The position numbers and the translations under genes are program-made. Below, one piece after another: positions 22,701 through 34,085 of a stretch of DNA of 64,000 nucleotides. The notes below the pieces were generated by a model. It was given only the letters and a program-made list of their open reading frames with translations, was not told the origin of the DNA and did no database searches. The stretch's first letter is position 1. Every line of letters starts with the position of its first letter. The stretch covers positions 18,510,922-18,574,921 of the forward strand of contig NC_092678.1 in assembly GCF_964355755.1 (NCBI RefSeq), given 5' to 3'. The DNA comes from Antedon mediterranea (lineage: Eukaryota; Echinodermata; Crinoidea; Comatulida; Antedonidae).

Positions 22701-25394
22701 TAACTAACCAAGGAGTACTAAAGATAAAGCAATCCAGCACTGCCTGAATGAACTGGAATAAAAGAAATAGAAACAGGAGGCACGGGTTAGAATAAGAATA
22801 GAAAACAATTAAAATAGCCTACTTGGTAGATATAAACAACTTAGGAATGCAGAAATAAATAATAAAAATACATATATAATTAGAATTAGTAAAGATGGAT
22901 TGCTATGCACAAAATGTTAGCAGGACGGCACATATGCCTAAAGAGTTATATTTGGACCTACCAGAAATGACATCAATACAAAAGAGATGGATAAGTCAAA
23001 GGTGAAAAAGTTAAAGTTGACATGTTGTGGATTTGCTGAAAGAGCATACATATGCTGGATAGGAAGGAATGGAGGTCCAAATTTGAGGTCTGTCAGAAGA
23101 TTGTGTTATCTATAGAAAAAGCTTATGTTTTAATACTAGGTATAACATACTATTATTTGGTTGGCTATCAAGGAACAGCATAAAATGTAGGGCATACTCT
23201 ATGAAATGTGGCACACAATATTGATGTAATAGTTAAGGTCGTCAGATTTTAATAGTTTCGACACCTTCAAGAATTCTCATTCAGAAAACATGCCACCAAG
23301 AAAATTAGAAATTTACTTAAAACACACAGCATACTACTACAGTTGATATAATACTGTGGACTTTTCTAATTAATAATACAACATAAAAAGTAGGTCTAAA
23401 CTAATTTAGAAATATGATTTCTGGAGTGTTATACACATCTCTAGTTTATATTTCATATAATCTTCCATTTAAACTTTTCACCTTGATTTAATGGAATAAT
23501 CCAGGTCACTAACCAAAGGTTAAATACCTGTAGTAAATGATTAGTTTCAAATTAATTAGCTAATGCTTTTAATGAATAATGCTTTAAAAGAGTATATATT
23601 ATTTTTATTTAGTTTTTCTCATACATACAACTTACTCTATAAAGAAAGTTTTACTTATCTAAAAGATGCATTAATGCATTAGTACATGCTACTTTAACAG
23701 CTCCATTTAAATCGAACCCGATTATGTGTGCAGCATCTTCACATATGGCATAATTTGTCAAGGATCATATGAAAATTTTGTAATAAAATGTCCCATGTAT
23801 CACATGTAACACCTGTATTATGTTACGCTTAGGTTATGCATATGATGTCACATGTGATACTACGTGAAAATGTAAACAGAATTATAAATGTTAAAAAACG
23901 AAGAAAAAAGCTGTTGTATATAAAAAAAATCATTGCATAGCGTAAAAGCTCAGGGAAAGCATTTGCACATGTAATAATAATATCATGGATCTATATAGCG
24001 CCTAATGTTGTGAAACCTCTAAGCGCTGTACATAAACTAAAATGATGAAAGGGATTCCAACCATAACAAAAAAAAACTGAAGGGACAAACCTTCTTCACT
24101 AAGCAGTGATCGGTCTAATTAAAACCCGGTTAGCACCAGTAGGCGCCTCCTGCGCTACATGTGCTTTAGCCGCTTCTTAAACTCTGATATTGATAGGAAA
24201 TATCAATAGAGGGCAGCAAATACAAAATGTTACCTCTGAATAAACATCGTCATTCCTTTCAAAATCCCCAGCTTTTCTTGGTAAAATATGAACATGCACA
24301 TGCTGAAAGAAAGAACAACATACCATCGGATAGAGGCACTTTATTAAGTATCTGTAGACATGACAGATTTTAAGAAAGATTCTCAAGTAAGTCTAATTAC
24401 AGTTTTTTTATCAAACTAAATAAAATTCTAAAATTGTATTGATTGGTACATACCTGAACGGTTTGACCTGCCTCTTCTCCATCCTGCATCATAAACAGAA
24501 TTAAAGAAAGTTTCCAAATTTGTTGGAGATACTTATTTGTTCACTTTTTATTGTTTTTAACTTTACTTTTCCTACTTTCAAATAGATTTTTCAATAAAAT
24601 TAAAATTTCCTGATTGGAAACAAAAAAAGTGTACCTGCATAGCCATGGTGAAGGAGGAACTGCGATGGTAAGTTTGAATTTCCGTTGAAACAAGTTGCAC
24701 TACTTGGAAAAGGTCACTGACCTCATCAACTGTCATATCCCTAAATCGCTGCACCACTCGGATTGGTGACACAAGGACATCTGACAGAAATAGCATAAAA
24801 GAAAATTCCCCTTTTGATAAAAAGAAAAGACAATACACATGACACACACCCACCAAATAATGAATCAATCCTGAAGAACATTCTTTTCTTCTTTTGAATA
24901 CAATAATTACCAATGAGGAGAAAAGTTTTTGGTTCCTCACCTAATTCCAACACTCAATTAAATTAGGTGTTTTAAAACTCTGTTTTGATTAAGATTTGCT
25001 ATTTAACCAATTATTTGAAATTTGTCCTGTTTCTGCTTGCATGAAATTGGGATAATAATAATTTACCACAACCACAAGAGTTTCACCTGACATTCCTCTG
25101 CAGCCGGATGGATATGCCTTTCTCGCATCGGACTTGTCAACCACAAACGAGCCTGTGACAGACGTGGATAAACTCCTTCATAAAATCTTTGTTCGCGAAG
25201 CAAAGCCAAGAATTTGCATAAATCGGCAAATGTCAATAATTTATAGATTGATTTATGCCACTAAAGGATACGCCCTGGTAGTACAGGCTTCTTATTTACA
25301 AACGCAATCGACAACTTGGAGCGAATAAAACTTGTGATGTTTTTAAGACAAACCGACCAAATGAATAGCATGTTGATGATGCCGCAGCCATCGT
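19765..25394 (-). CDS. FHIT: Fragile histidine triad protein (FHIT), bis(5'-adenosyl)-triphosphatase
   Basis: Five coding exons on the - strand: 25272-25391 (ATG at 25391), 24635-24780, 24454-24483, 24234-24302 and 19765-19893 (stop TAA at 19765-19767). All boundaries have GT/AG and keep frame; the introns are about 490, 151, 151 and 4340 bp. The product would be about 164 residues (human FHIT is 147). Segments matching FHIT are [32 protein letters not shown], the triad [14 protein letters not shown] and the C-terminal [13 protein letters not shown]. The H-x-H-x-H triad falls at about residues 100-104 and supplies the nucleophilic His of HIT hydrolases. The Tyr of RNDDVYSE corresponds to human Tyr114, a Src-family target. 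FHIT cleaves Ap3A to AMP and ADP. The first exon appears to lack one base near 25318, so as written the frame is broken there. A splice acceptor-like TTTTTTAG just upstream of the ATG suggests a non-coding 5' exon. Confidence 0.93.
19886..20365. repeat. 51-bp tandem array abutting the last FHIT exon
   Basis: About six well-kept 51-bp units ('gtgataatgttcaatctgat' / 'tggattggaatatcaacatt' / 'attattttaat') with diverged units at both ends. Since 51 is a multiple of three, both strands carry open frames (repeated [17 protein letters not shown]-type peptide on the - strand) that are not genes. The array starts at the FHIT last-exon acceptor, and each unit carries a copy of the acceptor core. Confidence 0.9.
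20366..23970 (-). other. FHIT last intron, unique AT-rich part
   Basis: No exon was recognised on either strand. The sequence is AT-rich with scattered homopolymers. A small 'gggataccatatttg' block near 21959 and a 'ggaacagcataaaatg' region near 23170 show nothing interpretable. Confidence 0.5.
23975..24180. repeat. Dispersed repeat with 'tatatagcgcc ... aagcgctgtaca' core
   Basis: The pair 'ctatatagcgcctaat' and 'ctctaagcgctgtacata' about 30 bp apart is a common signature of dispersed repeats in invertebrate genomes. A related, weaker pair ('atattgcgcttatacaat', 'ccaaagcgctgagag') is at 57825-57870. It lies within the FHIT intron just before the HIT-triad exon. Confidence 0.4.
25312..25326 (-). 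other. FHIT: Apparent one-base deletion in FHIT exon 1
   Basis: Reading from the [17 protein letters not shown] continues the FHIT N-terminus. The homologous continuation, [15 protein letters not shown], is in a different frame. One missing T in the 'GTTTTATTCGC' stretch would join the two frames and give the residues expected for FHIT. The rest of the gene is intact, so a homopolymer indel in the assembly is more likely than true inactivation. Confidence 0.7.
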
Positions 25395-26877
25395 CTAAAA
25401 AAGTAAATTCGTGCAAATAAAAAATTATAAATTAAAATATGATTTTTATATAGGTAAAACTAATACTAGACTGAACAATATTAATTACTACTGCGGGCCT
25501 AGCTGCTGCCTAAGGCAAGGATGGATAGGTTGTTTGCTATTGCAACCTAGTGAGAATAGATTGTAGGCCTAGATAAATATATTTGACAGGTGAAGGCTGC
25601 CAAACAGTCAGACCTAGCTTATATAGACTATTACTATAGTATACTGTAACAGTAGTACTATGCCTAGGCCTATATCCTTTTTATTCATAATTGAATTTAG
25701 CATTATTAATATTATTATTACATTACGTTAAAAAAAATGTTGGCAGTATACATATTTTTAAATTAGTTAATATAATAGATTCACTATCCATACTATTATT
25801 ACTTAGTGTTAGGCCTAGATAAGCTAATAAGTTAAGGAAGGGCTGGTCAGGAGTGACAGACCTATACTAGAAGGCTATTGTATCTGGGATAGTAATGGGT
25901 AGCTAGACTAGAGGGCCTCTAGGCTAGTAGTAGTAGCCTATCTAACTACTACTACAGTACTAGTAGTAGAGGATGAGGCCTAGCAGTAGCTGGAGAGAGA
26001 GGCCCTCCTATAGGCTAGTAGTAGCTAGTACTAGGCCTACTAGGAGTACTAGTACTAGTAGCCTAGCTAGCTAGGCCTAGCCTGCTAAAAAGTTTGGCGC
26101 TAGCAGGACATTCTAGCATAACAAAATAACACCACCATAGTACTAATCATACTTCAACTTTGACAAGCAGAAACAACAATGTTATTTATTAATGTTGAAC
26201 TATATTCAGTAAATTCCCAAACGACCACATGTGTTTGTTTACATTATCGTCGATTTTTCACGTTTTAGAATAGCGCCTCCTATAGATACCTAAAATCACA
26301 AAAGTTCAGATTTATGTGTTATACGCATGCGCAGACAGTTTATATGCATTGCAAGTAGTTAAACAGAAAAAAATAAATATAATAGCACTTTACTATTATT
26401 GAAACTTACTGAAAACCATTGAACGCCCAATGTACACGTAGTGTGGCATACGTGCAAAACATTTTGTTACTGATATAGGCCTAATCTTTATTTTTTGTAT
26501 GAGAAACACACTGACTATTCGTGCCATTGAAGTCAGTATGAACATATTAACTAGTAGGCCTATTGTAGGATACTCGATATGTGTTAGGCCAGATGGTACA
26601 AAAAAATTGCCCTAATCTACATAAAAATAATATGTAAGTCTATTGTATTTCTGTAGTTGTTGTTTGAATTGTAAATAATTGTGAACAAGATACATCTTAT
26701 TCATTGTTCATGCTCAACCGCGTCCTAGTATTTGATTTGTGTGAGTTATTAAAGGAAGTCGTTTCATTTCTCTATAATTAATGTTACCAGAATTAAGCGA
26801 AGCAACGCCAGGATTTTCCGACAGACAATATTAATGCGTATTATTTTACAGAATAGAAATGTTAAAGATTTTTTATT
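25395..26877. other. Intergenic region rich in TAGGCCTA palindromes; divergent promoter zone
   Basis: Lies between the 5' end of FHIT (-) and the first PPxY gene (+), so it should contain both promoters. From about 25900 to 26090 it is dominated by CTAG/AGGCCT words ('ctagctagctaggcctagcc', 'actagtagtagaggatgagg'). 'tacgcatgcgcaga' at about 26320 resembles an NRF1 site. No TATA box is obvious. Confidence 0.4.
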
Positions 26878-27065
26878 TTATTTTTTATTTTATTTATTCG
26901 ACTTCTCACTAACTCAGTTAGTGGAAAGGATCTGGACCAACAGGTGGTAAACCCCTCTAAAATGGTCCAGTCCCAATTTGCACAGTGGCTGTGTGTGACA
27001 GTGGCTGTGTTTGTGTGGACAAGTACACCGGGGTAACCCCTACTCGTCTCGACAGATGAATCGAA
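26878..27065 (-). repeat. SINE-like fragment
   Basis: Contains 'acaccggggtaacccctact' and 'cgtctcgacagatg', the same block found at about 45450-45485 inside the tRNA-derived SINE, together with 'cagtggctgtg'. The tRNA-like part is absent, so this is a truncated or related copy. Confidence 0.5.
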
Positions 27066-27412
27066 TTTCGAACTGTAGGTCTAGGAGGCTAGGTTTAGTA
27101 CGGACAGTAATTTGAGCCGTGCTCTTCCCAAAATGTAGGCCTAAAAATATCTAGCTATCTATGTACGATCACATCAAGCAATTACTATTTGATTATCACT
27201 ACACTTTGCAGGCTAATGTTCTCATAAAATTCCAATTGTTGCTTCTAATTCTCTCCAACTAGGTGCGCCGCCGCCAGAACCAACACATTGATGTGTTTAT
27301 TGAATCTGTGGTCACAACGCTAATTCCGATTTTTCTTCTAGACGTGAATTATTCTTTTTGGAAATTATAACTTTTAATTGTTATTAATATACTGGTCATT
27401 GACAATCTTAAA

Positions 27413-27445
27413 ATGATTCCTCTAGGCATGCTGCATCGAATATGA
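27413..27445 (+). promoter_or_regulatory. Upstream open reading frame overlapping the PPxY1 start
   Basis: ATG at 27413 opens an 11-codon frame (MIPLGMLHRI then TGA) whose stop overlaps the main ATG in ATGA at 27442-27445. If transcribed, it would force reinitiation or leaky scanning and limit translation of the main frame. A splice acceptor-like 'ttttcttctag' at about 27329-27340 suggests a 5' non-coding exon beginning there, which would include this uORF. Confidence 0.45.
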
Positions 27446-28094
27446 TCATTATTGTCATAAGTGCAATTCTTTTAGTTTATTTTGTCTGTGGATTGTGTAA
27501 AATTGTTGAAATTATTACAACCCGGAAAAAAGATCGAGCCAATACAGCTACAGGTAGGAATCCATATTACATTTTGTAAACTAGTATAAGTAGGTATACT
27601 TTCTTAAGATAGACTTTTAGGGTGCCAATGAAAACATCATTAACTAAAGTACCGTAGTCAGCATGGTTTACCCTAGTCCCAGACTGTAGGGGAAAATCAG
27701 ATAATGTCCCTGCCCAATCTCAGTTAGGCCTAGAAATGCAAACTAGAATGTAATTCGTTGTTTTAATAAAGAATGATAACCAGCCATAACTATTGAATTC
27801 TAGATACTGCATGAAAATATTTCCCTAAAGTATAGGCAAGTTTAACGTGGAGAACTCGCAAACATAACTTTCGATGTTTGACCTTTTTTCTCAGAATATC
27901 AAGTCCGAAGTATTTCTTCGAATATTAATTCAAGGTTCGATGACACTTTTTCGACTTTACAAAATGATTTCCCTCCATCTTACGATGAATGCATTGTTGC
28001 AGTGTCTACGAAGATAACGTTAGATGCACGTGTTAAGGATACACCTGTGTTACCTCCGTCATATGATGATGTTATGCAACATCTGCATATTTAA
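27442..28094 (+). CDS. Small membrane protein with two PPxY motifs (PPxY gene 1)
   Basis: Two coding exons, 27442-27553 and 27895-28094, joined across a 341-bp GT-AG phase-1 intron (ACAG|gtagga ... ttctcag|AATAT), give 103 residues. Residues 2-24 (IIIVISAILLVYFVCGLCKIV) form one hydrophobic segment starting at the N-terminus. It is followed by the positive cluster TRKKDR, so the tail is predicted cytoplasmic. The tail carries FPPSYDE (PPSY at 64-67) and LPPSYDD (PPSY at 91-94). PPxY motifs bind WW domains, typically of Nedd4-family ubiquitin ligases; paired PPxY on a small membrane protein is the layout of Ndfip, WBP1/VOPP1 and PRRG adaptors, though no sequence homology beyond the motifs is evident. 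It has the same architecture as the genes at 29873 and 40271. AATAAA lies 25 bases after the stop. Confidence 0.8.
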
Positions 28095-28119
28095 CGTCAG
28101 TTTACAATGACGTCATATA

Positions 28120-28125
28120 AATAAA
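28120..28125 (+). terminator. Polyadenylation signal of PPxY gene 1
   Basis: Canonical AATAAA 25 bases past the TAA stop, in 'tcatataaataaaactttta'. The short spacing gives a very compact 3' UTR; later signals are possible. Confidence 0.55.
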
Positions 28126-29819
28126 ACTTTTATTATGCCATAACTTCGAAAAAATCGTTATCTATTACATGTATTCGAAAGAATGCACTTTGCAAAAAGT
28201 AAAAACATGTATTTTTTATAAGATTAACGATTTCCATGAAATCTCTCTTTTCTCGTTGATTACGCAAAGAGGAGCCTATTATACTGATATTGTACAGCAT
28301 TTATTCATGCCATGTGATCTGCTACTAAATAATTTACAATGTTTGCTGTTTGGTTATTACCATAAACGCACATCATTACTGTAAATGAATCAGCAAAATT
28401 AACTAATAAAGATGTTTCATGGCTTTACACTATTATAGTTTATAAATATGAACTGACATCGTAGTCATAGCAAGTTACAACTACGTATTTAAGTGACTGT
28501 AACCATTTAGGCCTAGTGTAAAACATGTATGTTAAAAATACATTAAGCAGAAGACATAAGAACTATATTATCACACAGAAGAAGCGTAAAGCTCTATTAA
28601 ATTAAAATTTAATTATAAAATGAGAATTTTACAGATTACAAAATTTTGTATTTTTTTAAAAACCATATTTAATGAGGGTAATCCATCCAGCAATTGCTCA
28701 TCATTAGGGACCCTCAGAGGTTCACAAGACAAACATATACATAAGATGCTCTACATAAACAAAGTCTTATTACAAGTCTTTGTGTCAAGCTGCCATTATA
28801 TTGTTGAATACCATTTGTCAGTGAGGCTGACGAAATTATTTTGAACTTGTAAATAAAGAATCATTGTGAAATATTATCATTGTAAATTAAACTAAAATTT
28901 TGTTTGTGAATTCCCTATTATTTCTTTGTATGGCTGTTCTTATCTTATAACGGTACTCTTCATTTCTATTGCTGTGCATACGGAAAATCGTGTAGGACGG
29001 GTTAAAACAACAATAGGTGTATTATTATAATGACAATAATTGGGTAAAAGGTGGTTAGAAACGTATATATTATTGACAAGTGATAAATTGATTTTTTTGT
29101 TGACAAACGAAGATAAAAATTGAGCTTTGGACCGTTGTCTTTTCTATGCACACGTTAATTCTACGCTCTCATATAACAAACGGACACAACGAAGAGATAC
29201 TGTATACATTATTATTGCCGTTTATTGTACCAAATAAAAGCATAAATATAATTCTTATATTTTAACTACACAGGTGAGTAACGAAATCAAATAATTATGT
29301 TATATTGATCTATATAAATACTATTATATAAACTTATATATGCCTAGGCCTACTTAATTACCATACTACAGATAGTAATAATAGTTAAAAAGGTCAATAA
29401 TGTTAATATATACTTTCCTCTTCAGTATGAAATCAAAATAGTTCTCTATGCAGTATCACTTTGGTGCACATACCTGTTATTTAATTTTATTTTTTAACAC
29501 CCGTAGTTTTATTAACTACTGTAGGGACTATTAGATTAGTTTATCCGATATATTTACCGTTCAAATAGGCTTACCTGACTTCATAATGATATAATTGTAC
29601 ATTAGGCATATACGTACATAGCCTTTCAGGAATTTTACGAATGGAAAAAATTAATCTTGTTTAAGGTTACAACCTTTTTTTTATAACATTATAATTCTTT
29701 TTTAATTGGTTAGTTAAAATGTTGATGCACATGTTGTTGTTATCTGTCCAAAATAGTTTTGTTTTATATAGTATGTTTGTATGATACTATTATATTATAT
29801 TTTATATTTAGAACGTTGG
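28126..29819. other. Spacer between PPxY genes 1 and 2
   Basis: AT-rich; the open frames at 28169-28384 and 28620-28844 have no splice or composition support. It should contain the promoter of PPxY gene 2, but no TATA box or clear motif can be singled out. Confidence 0.4.
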
Positions 29820-29855
29820 ATGGCCTACACGTAAAATAAAACAACAATCATGTGA
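29820..29855 (+). promoter_or_regulatory. Two minimal uORFs before PPxY gene 2
   Basis: ATG at 29820 opens MAYT-stop (ending at 29834), and ATG at 29850 is followed directly by TGA, a start-stop element. Both precede the main ATG at 29873 and would act in the 5' leader if it includes them. Gene 1 also has a uORF. Confidence 0.4.
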
Positions 29856-29872
29856 AAGAAAGTTCTATTGGT

Positions 29873-31043
29873 ATGAACTCTGACCTTGTTGACCTACTCA
29901 TTCTAATTGTCTTCTGGGTAATATTTTTGTACGTTTTGAGAGCACTAGACAAGTGTTTATCACACATTGAAGAACGAAATAGACAAAGGCACGAACGCCT
30001 AAATACAGGTAAAAATACATTTTACATTTAATGTGAATTATAGTAACTTCAGTGTATTTTTGTTTATTATAACAATGTATGGGTTCATGACTTTTATAGT
30101 GGGACACTTTAATCTGTGATTGGAATGTGTGTACAACATCCGCAAAAAATAAACACAGCATTTACTAAAACCACGAAGCAACTGGTTGCAACATATTATT
30201 ATACATTCTTTCAAACTATTGGGGCCCAACAGGTAGGCTACCCGTTAGGTCTTCTAAATAGACATTAATGAAACAGATATCTCTTAGTATCCCATTCTTA
30301 ATTTATTCCCACGGGCATATTCTTAAACTTATCCAAAAAGACTGTTCTTTATATCTTGGGGGAATATTTCCTAGTGTTAACGTATTCACACAATCGTCCT
30401 ATTTATTTTATTTTTGTATTAAGCCTTATTTTAAAAGGATAACCCTAAATATTATATGCTGACAACCAAGAAAGAACAGTATTTGTTGTTGTTAAATATG
30501 CAATTTTAATGTCGCAAAATCGTTATTCGTTTTGATAAAAAATTAGATCGAAAAACAAATGATTTAGGCCTACCTAAAGAACTTTAATTCAAAGCAAGAC
30601 GTGTTAAATTGCCTGGAAACAATGGGTTTTGTTGAACTTAACCGTCTATTTTGTCTTTCTTTTCTTCTAAGAAATTATTAAACTGCGAAATAGCCTATTT
30701 AAAGTCTTTTTTAAAAAATGTATTAATCTTCATTTTTCACAAATTCATCTTTGACAAATTCATCTTTGACAATACATTTGATAATAAACATTATTTATTT
30801 TCTTTGAGCTTAGTTCGTGAAGTACATGTAAACTGTGTGTTTCTCCAAGAAATTGAAGAGAACAACAGTATACCGCCATCTTACGACGATGCACAAATTA
30901 TGTCGGATTCGGTATCTCTTTACTCGTACTCCACTGTTAGCCAGATGCCAATCCACAACGATGCTCCACCGGAATACGACAGGGTCATCCAAGACTGTTT
31001 TAGCAGTGGGGATTTGTCTTGGAATATTGTGACCCAGGTCTGA
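29873..31043 (+). CDS. Small membrane protein with two PPxY motifs (PPxY gene 2)
   Basis: Coding exons 29873-30008 and 30850-31043 flank an 841-bp phase-1 intron (ACAG|gtaaaa ... tttctccaag|AAATT), giving 109 residues. After MNSDLVD, residues 8-23 (LLILIVFWVIFLYVLR) form the membrane segment. A charged stretch (HIEERNRQRHER) follows, then IPPSYDD (PPSY at 54-57) and APPEYDR (PPEY at 85-88). Between the PPxY motifs is a Ser/Tyr-rich run (SDSVSLYSYSTVSQ). The intron position, its phase and the Glu created across the junction equal those of gene 1, and the order TM, basic or charged stretch, PPxY, PPxY is the same. Likely role: WW-domain adaptor for ubiquitin-ligase recruitment at membranes (inference from motifs). 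The intron holds a reversed family C fragment. The acceptor pyrimidine tract is short, so the exact exon 2 start is the least certain point. Confidence 0.75.
30479..30562 (-). repeat. MITE-like family C fragment, reversed, in PPxY2 intron
   Basis: 'ttgttgttaaatatgcaatt', 'gttttgataaaaaattagat' and 'cgaaaaacaaatgattta' correspond in inverse order to the right half of family C (compare 9060-9180). Confidence 0.4.
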
Positions 31044-31179
31044 AATGTATGCCTGGCTAGCTAACTCAGATCGTGTACTGACTGTAGGACATCATTATTA
31101 ATTTGAAAACTATTTTCAAAGAGAATAGCACAAATGTACAATCGAAGTTTGCCTAAATAGACTGGTGTTTTTTCTCAGG

Positions 31180-31185
31180 AATAAA
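31180..31185 (+). terminator. Candidate polyadenylation signal of PPxY gene 2
   Basis: AATAAA in 'ctcaggaataaataatatg', about 137 bases after the stop at 31043. Confidence 0.45.
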
Positions 31186-31799
31186 TAATATGTATATAGT
31201 AATTTAGAAACTTGTTATTAGTACAAAAGAACTATGTAAAATGTGTACTAACTCTACCGTATTTAAAAATATTCCATAATTAATCGTAAATCATATGGCA
31301 ACCAAAAATGACATTTCGTAGGAATATTCTCATAAAGAAATAAAACACAAAAGGTAGGCCTACAGTTGTGGTTTTATAACCTCTATTGAAAACATAGCGT
31401 TCCATAGTGGTGGACTTTCTTGTATTCTTTCTCGTTCGTTTCACACGAATGTGTCTTCTTAATATAGGGATGTTCTTTATTGTAACTTGTAGATGTATGT
31501 GCTTATTATAAGCAGTTCTTATTTTTATCTTAATTTATGTTTTCTAAATACATATTTAGGTCCTTTAATTACACAATTAAGTATACTAATACTCTAAGGA
31601 TATTTGGAAGTTGATAAAATAATGATTTATTATCAATTGTTATTATCAATACATTAGTACGTAATGTATTATAATATATTGTTGTTTGTGCCTGAAAATT
31701 GAATAAAAAAAAAAATATTAAACAAAATAAAATTTAAACCAACGTTTTTTCCGTATACTTTTTTCCCGGACCGTCTTTTCCGAAATTCGCCTTTGTGTA
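31186..31799. other. Spacer before the CCCAGTGGGCA element
   Basis: No exon seen. AT-rich, ending in the TA that precedes the element's left end. Confidence 0.4.
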
Positions 31800-31814
31800 C
31801 CCAGTGGGCAAAAA

Positions 31815-32850
31815 TTGGTTGAATTAACGTTAATTCAACGTTATCTGCAAACGTTGAAATAACGTTGAAAAAGTGGTTGAAAATGAAAGTTTGCCTCAAC
31901 GTAAATGTCAACGTTGAATCAACATAGAAATTATCAACGTTGAAACAACGTTAAAATAAGTAACGTTGAAATAACGTTGAAAAATGGTTGAAAATGAAAG
32001 TTTGTCTCAACGTAAATGTCAACGTTGAATCAACATAGAAATTATCAACGTTGAAACAACGTTAAAATAAGTAACGTTGAATTAACGTTGAAAAAATGGT
32101 TGAAAATGAAAGTTTGCCTCAACTTAAATGTCAACGTTGAATCAACATAGAAATTATCAACGTTGAAACAACGTTAAAATAGCTAACGTTGAAATAACGT
32201 TGAAAAAATGGTTGAAAATGAAAGTTTGCCTCAACGTAAATGTCAACGTTGAATCAACATAGAAATTATCAACGTTGAAACAACGTTAAAATAGGTAACG
32301 TTAAAATAACGTTGAAAAAATGGTTGAAAATGAAAGTTTCCCTCAACGTAAATGTCAACGTTGAATCAACATAGAAATTATCAACGTTGAAACAACGTTA
32401 AAATAAGTAACGTTGAAATAACGTTGAAAAAATGGTTGAAAATGAAAGTTTGCCTCAACAAAAATGTCAACGTTGATTCAACATAGATTATCAACGTTGA
32501 TTCAATGTTGAAATTATTAACATTGAAACAACGTAATAATCAAGTTGAAATGAAAATTTGCATCAACGTAAATTTCAACATAGATTTAACGTTGAAATTA
32601 TCAACGTTGATTCAATGTTGAAATATTAAAGTTAATTCAACATTATCCGCAAACGTTGAAATAACGCTGAAAAACTGTTGAATTAAAGTTTAAATTAAAA
32701 AAAATATCAACGTTGATCCATTGTAGAGTAATCAACCAAATTCAAGGTAGAAAAAATAACGTTCAATCAACGTATACAGATCAACGTTGATTCAGTGTAA
32801 ACACATTTTTACCGTTGATTCAACATAGAAATTATCAACATTAATTTAAC
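31815..32850. repeat. ~120-bp CAACGTTG satellite array, left
   Basis: About six well-matched units of 'aatgtcaacgttgaatcaac' / 'atagaaattatcaacgttga' / 'aacaacgttaaaataagtaa' / 'cgttgaaataacgttgaaaa' / 'atggttgaaaatgaaagttt' / 'gcctcaacgt', decaying rightwards after about 32460. Each unit holds several copies of the palindromic 8-mer CAACGTTG or AACGTT. Confidence 0.9.
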
Positions 32851-32869
32851 ACAGCAATGGTTTAGTTAT

Positions 32870-33512
32870 TAGAAGAACAGCTTATAGTAACACAACCAAA
32901 ATAAATCAAGCTGAAATCTGGCATATTTTCAATGGTAATTGATTTGTTGAATTACTATATCCAATTTGAATCAACGGTTTTAAAGTAGTTGGTAGTAAAG
33001 TTACTGTTACGTCGCAGAATCCATCAATAGAGACATTTTATAAATACTGTATATCTCACTAATCTTTAATTTCTATAAAAACATAAAATAACATTTAATC
33101 AGGTGTTATCAAATCATCAGGCAAAATCCAAGCAACAATCAAATAATGTACATCCTCACTGACAGTTCTCAGGTACCAATGTTAAGTATAAAAAATATAC
33201 TAATAACCAGTTTGTAATATGTTTGCCAACTAACATGATTGAATAACTATAAATATTGGCTGATTACAGTAAAACACAATAAATACAAGACACGTCACAG
33301 GTGCCTTGTGCTAATGTTGCAGAAGTCCAAATGATGGCAATAACACATTACTGTAATTGCATTGTTCCGATTAGTCAATAAACAGTTGCCTCGATTCCTG
33401 TGTTGACATTGTCCTATGGTTTCCAAAAGTGTGGCAATATTATTCTTCCAAACCTGAAACAAATTCAATCAAGTTACTGTAGTTTTAAACAAAAATAATA
33501 CAGTAAAAAATT
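32870..33512. other. Interior of the 7-kb element, no gene
   Basis: AT-rich sequence without exon-like features, between the left satellite array and a family C copy. Confidence 0.4.
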
Positions 33513-33514
33513 AA

Positions 33515-33842
33515 TTGAAAGATTTATTGTCCCCAAAAAACATGAACAATGAAGATTAATACAATCATACTTTGAATACCTTGCCATTTTGCAATTTTAA
33601 CAATTTAGATATTCACTTGCCGTAGAAAATAAACAAAAACAATAAAGATTTCACTTAACAAAAATACAAAATAAACAGTATATTTAACCAAAAACCAATT
33701 GTTTGTTTAAATTGTCAATTTCAGGTACAAATGCATTTTTTAAAATCTAATTTTTTGGTCAAAGTGAACAACTCTACAGTGACGGCATATTCAACAAAAC
33801 ATTAAAAAAAAAAATTGTTCAGTTCAATTATATCTTTAACAC
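33515..33842 (+). repeat. MITE-like family C, near-complete copy
   Basis: Starts 'gaaagatttattgtcccc' and ends 'caattatatctttaac', imperfect inverse ends of the family. The interior has 'aatgaagattaata', 'ccgtagaaaata', 'tttaaccaaaaacc', 'tttcaggtaca' and 'tttttggtcaaagtga' in the usual order. It is nested in the 7-kb element. Confidence 0.7.
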
Positions 33843-34085
33843 ATTGTTCAAAAATCATACTGTACATAAACAAAAATTCAATTCAGAACATCATTTCACA
33901 CTTACACGTAAAATATGCAATCAATTAAATTTATGTAAATAATATTGCAACACTGTATTAATATTTACGCCGTGGTTATAGGATTCCGGCACCGTAACTC
34001 AACTGCCCAGCGTTAGGGAATCCGACACGCTATTGCGCATGCCCAGAGCGAGGTAATCGGCGACTCTATTTTTGTCTACAACAGA

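Noticed and set aside
25134-25328. 64-codon + strand frame starting [17 protein letters not shown]
   Set aside because: It overlaps FHIT exon 1 in antisense and reads into its splice donor; the FHIT reading explains the conservation.
30651-30849. Extension of PPxY gene 2 to an ATG-like start at 30651
   Set aside because: The upstream part of the frame is AT-rich Phe/Lys/Ile sequence typical of introns, and the acceptor at 30850 joins the upstream TM exon in the phase shared by the paralogues.
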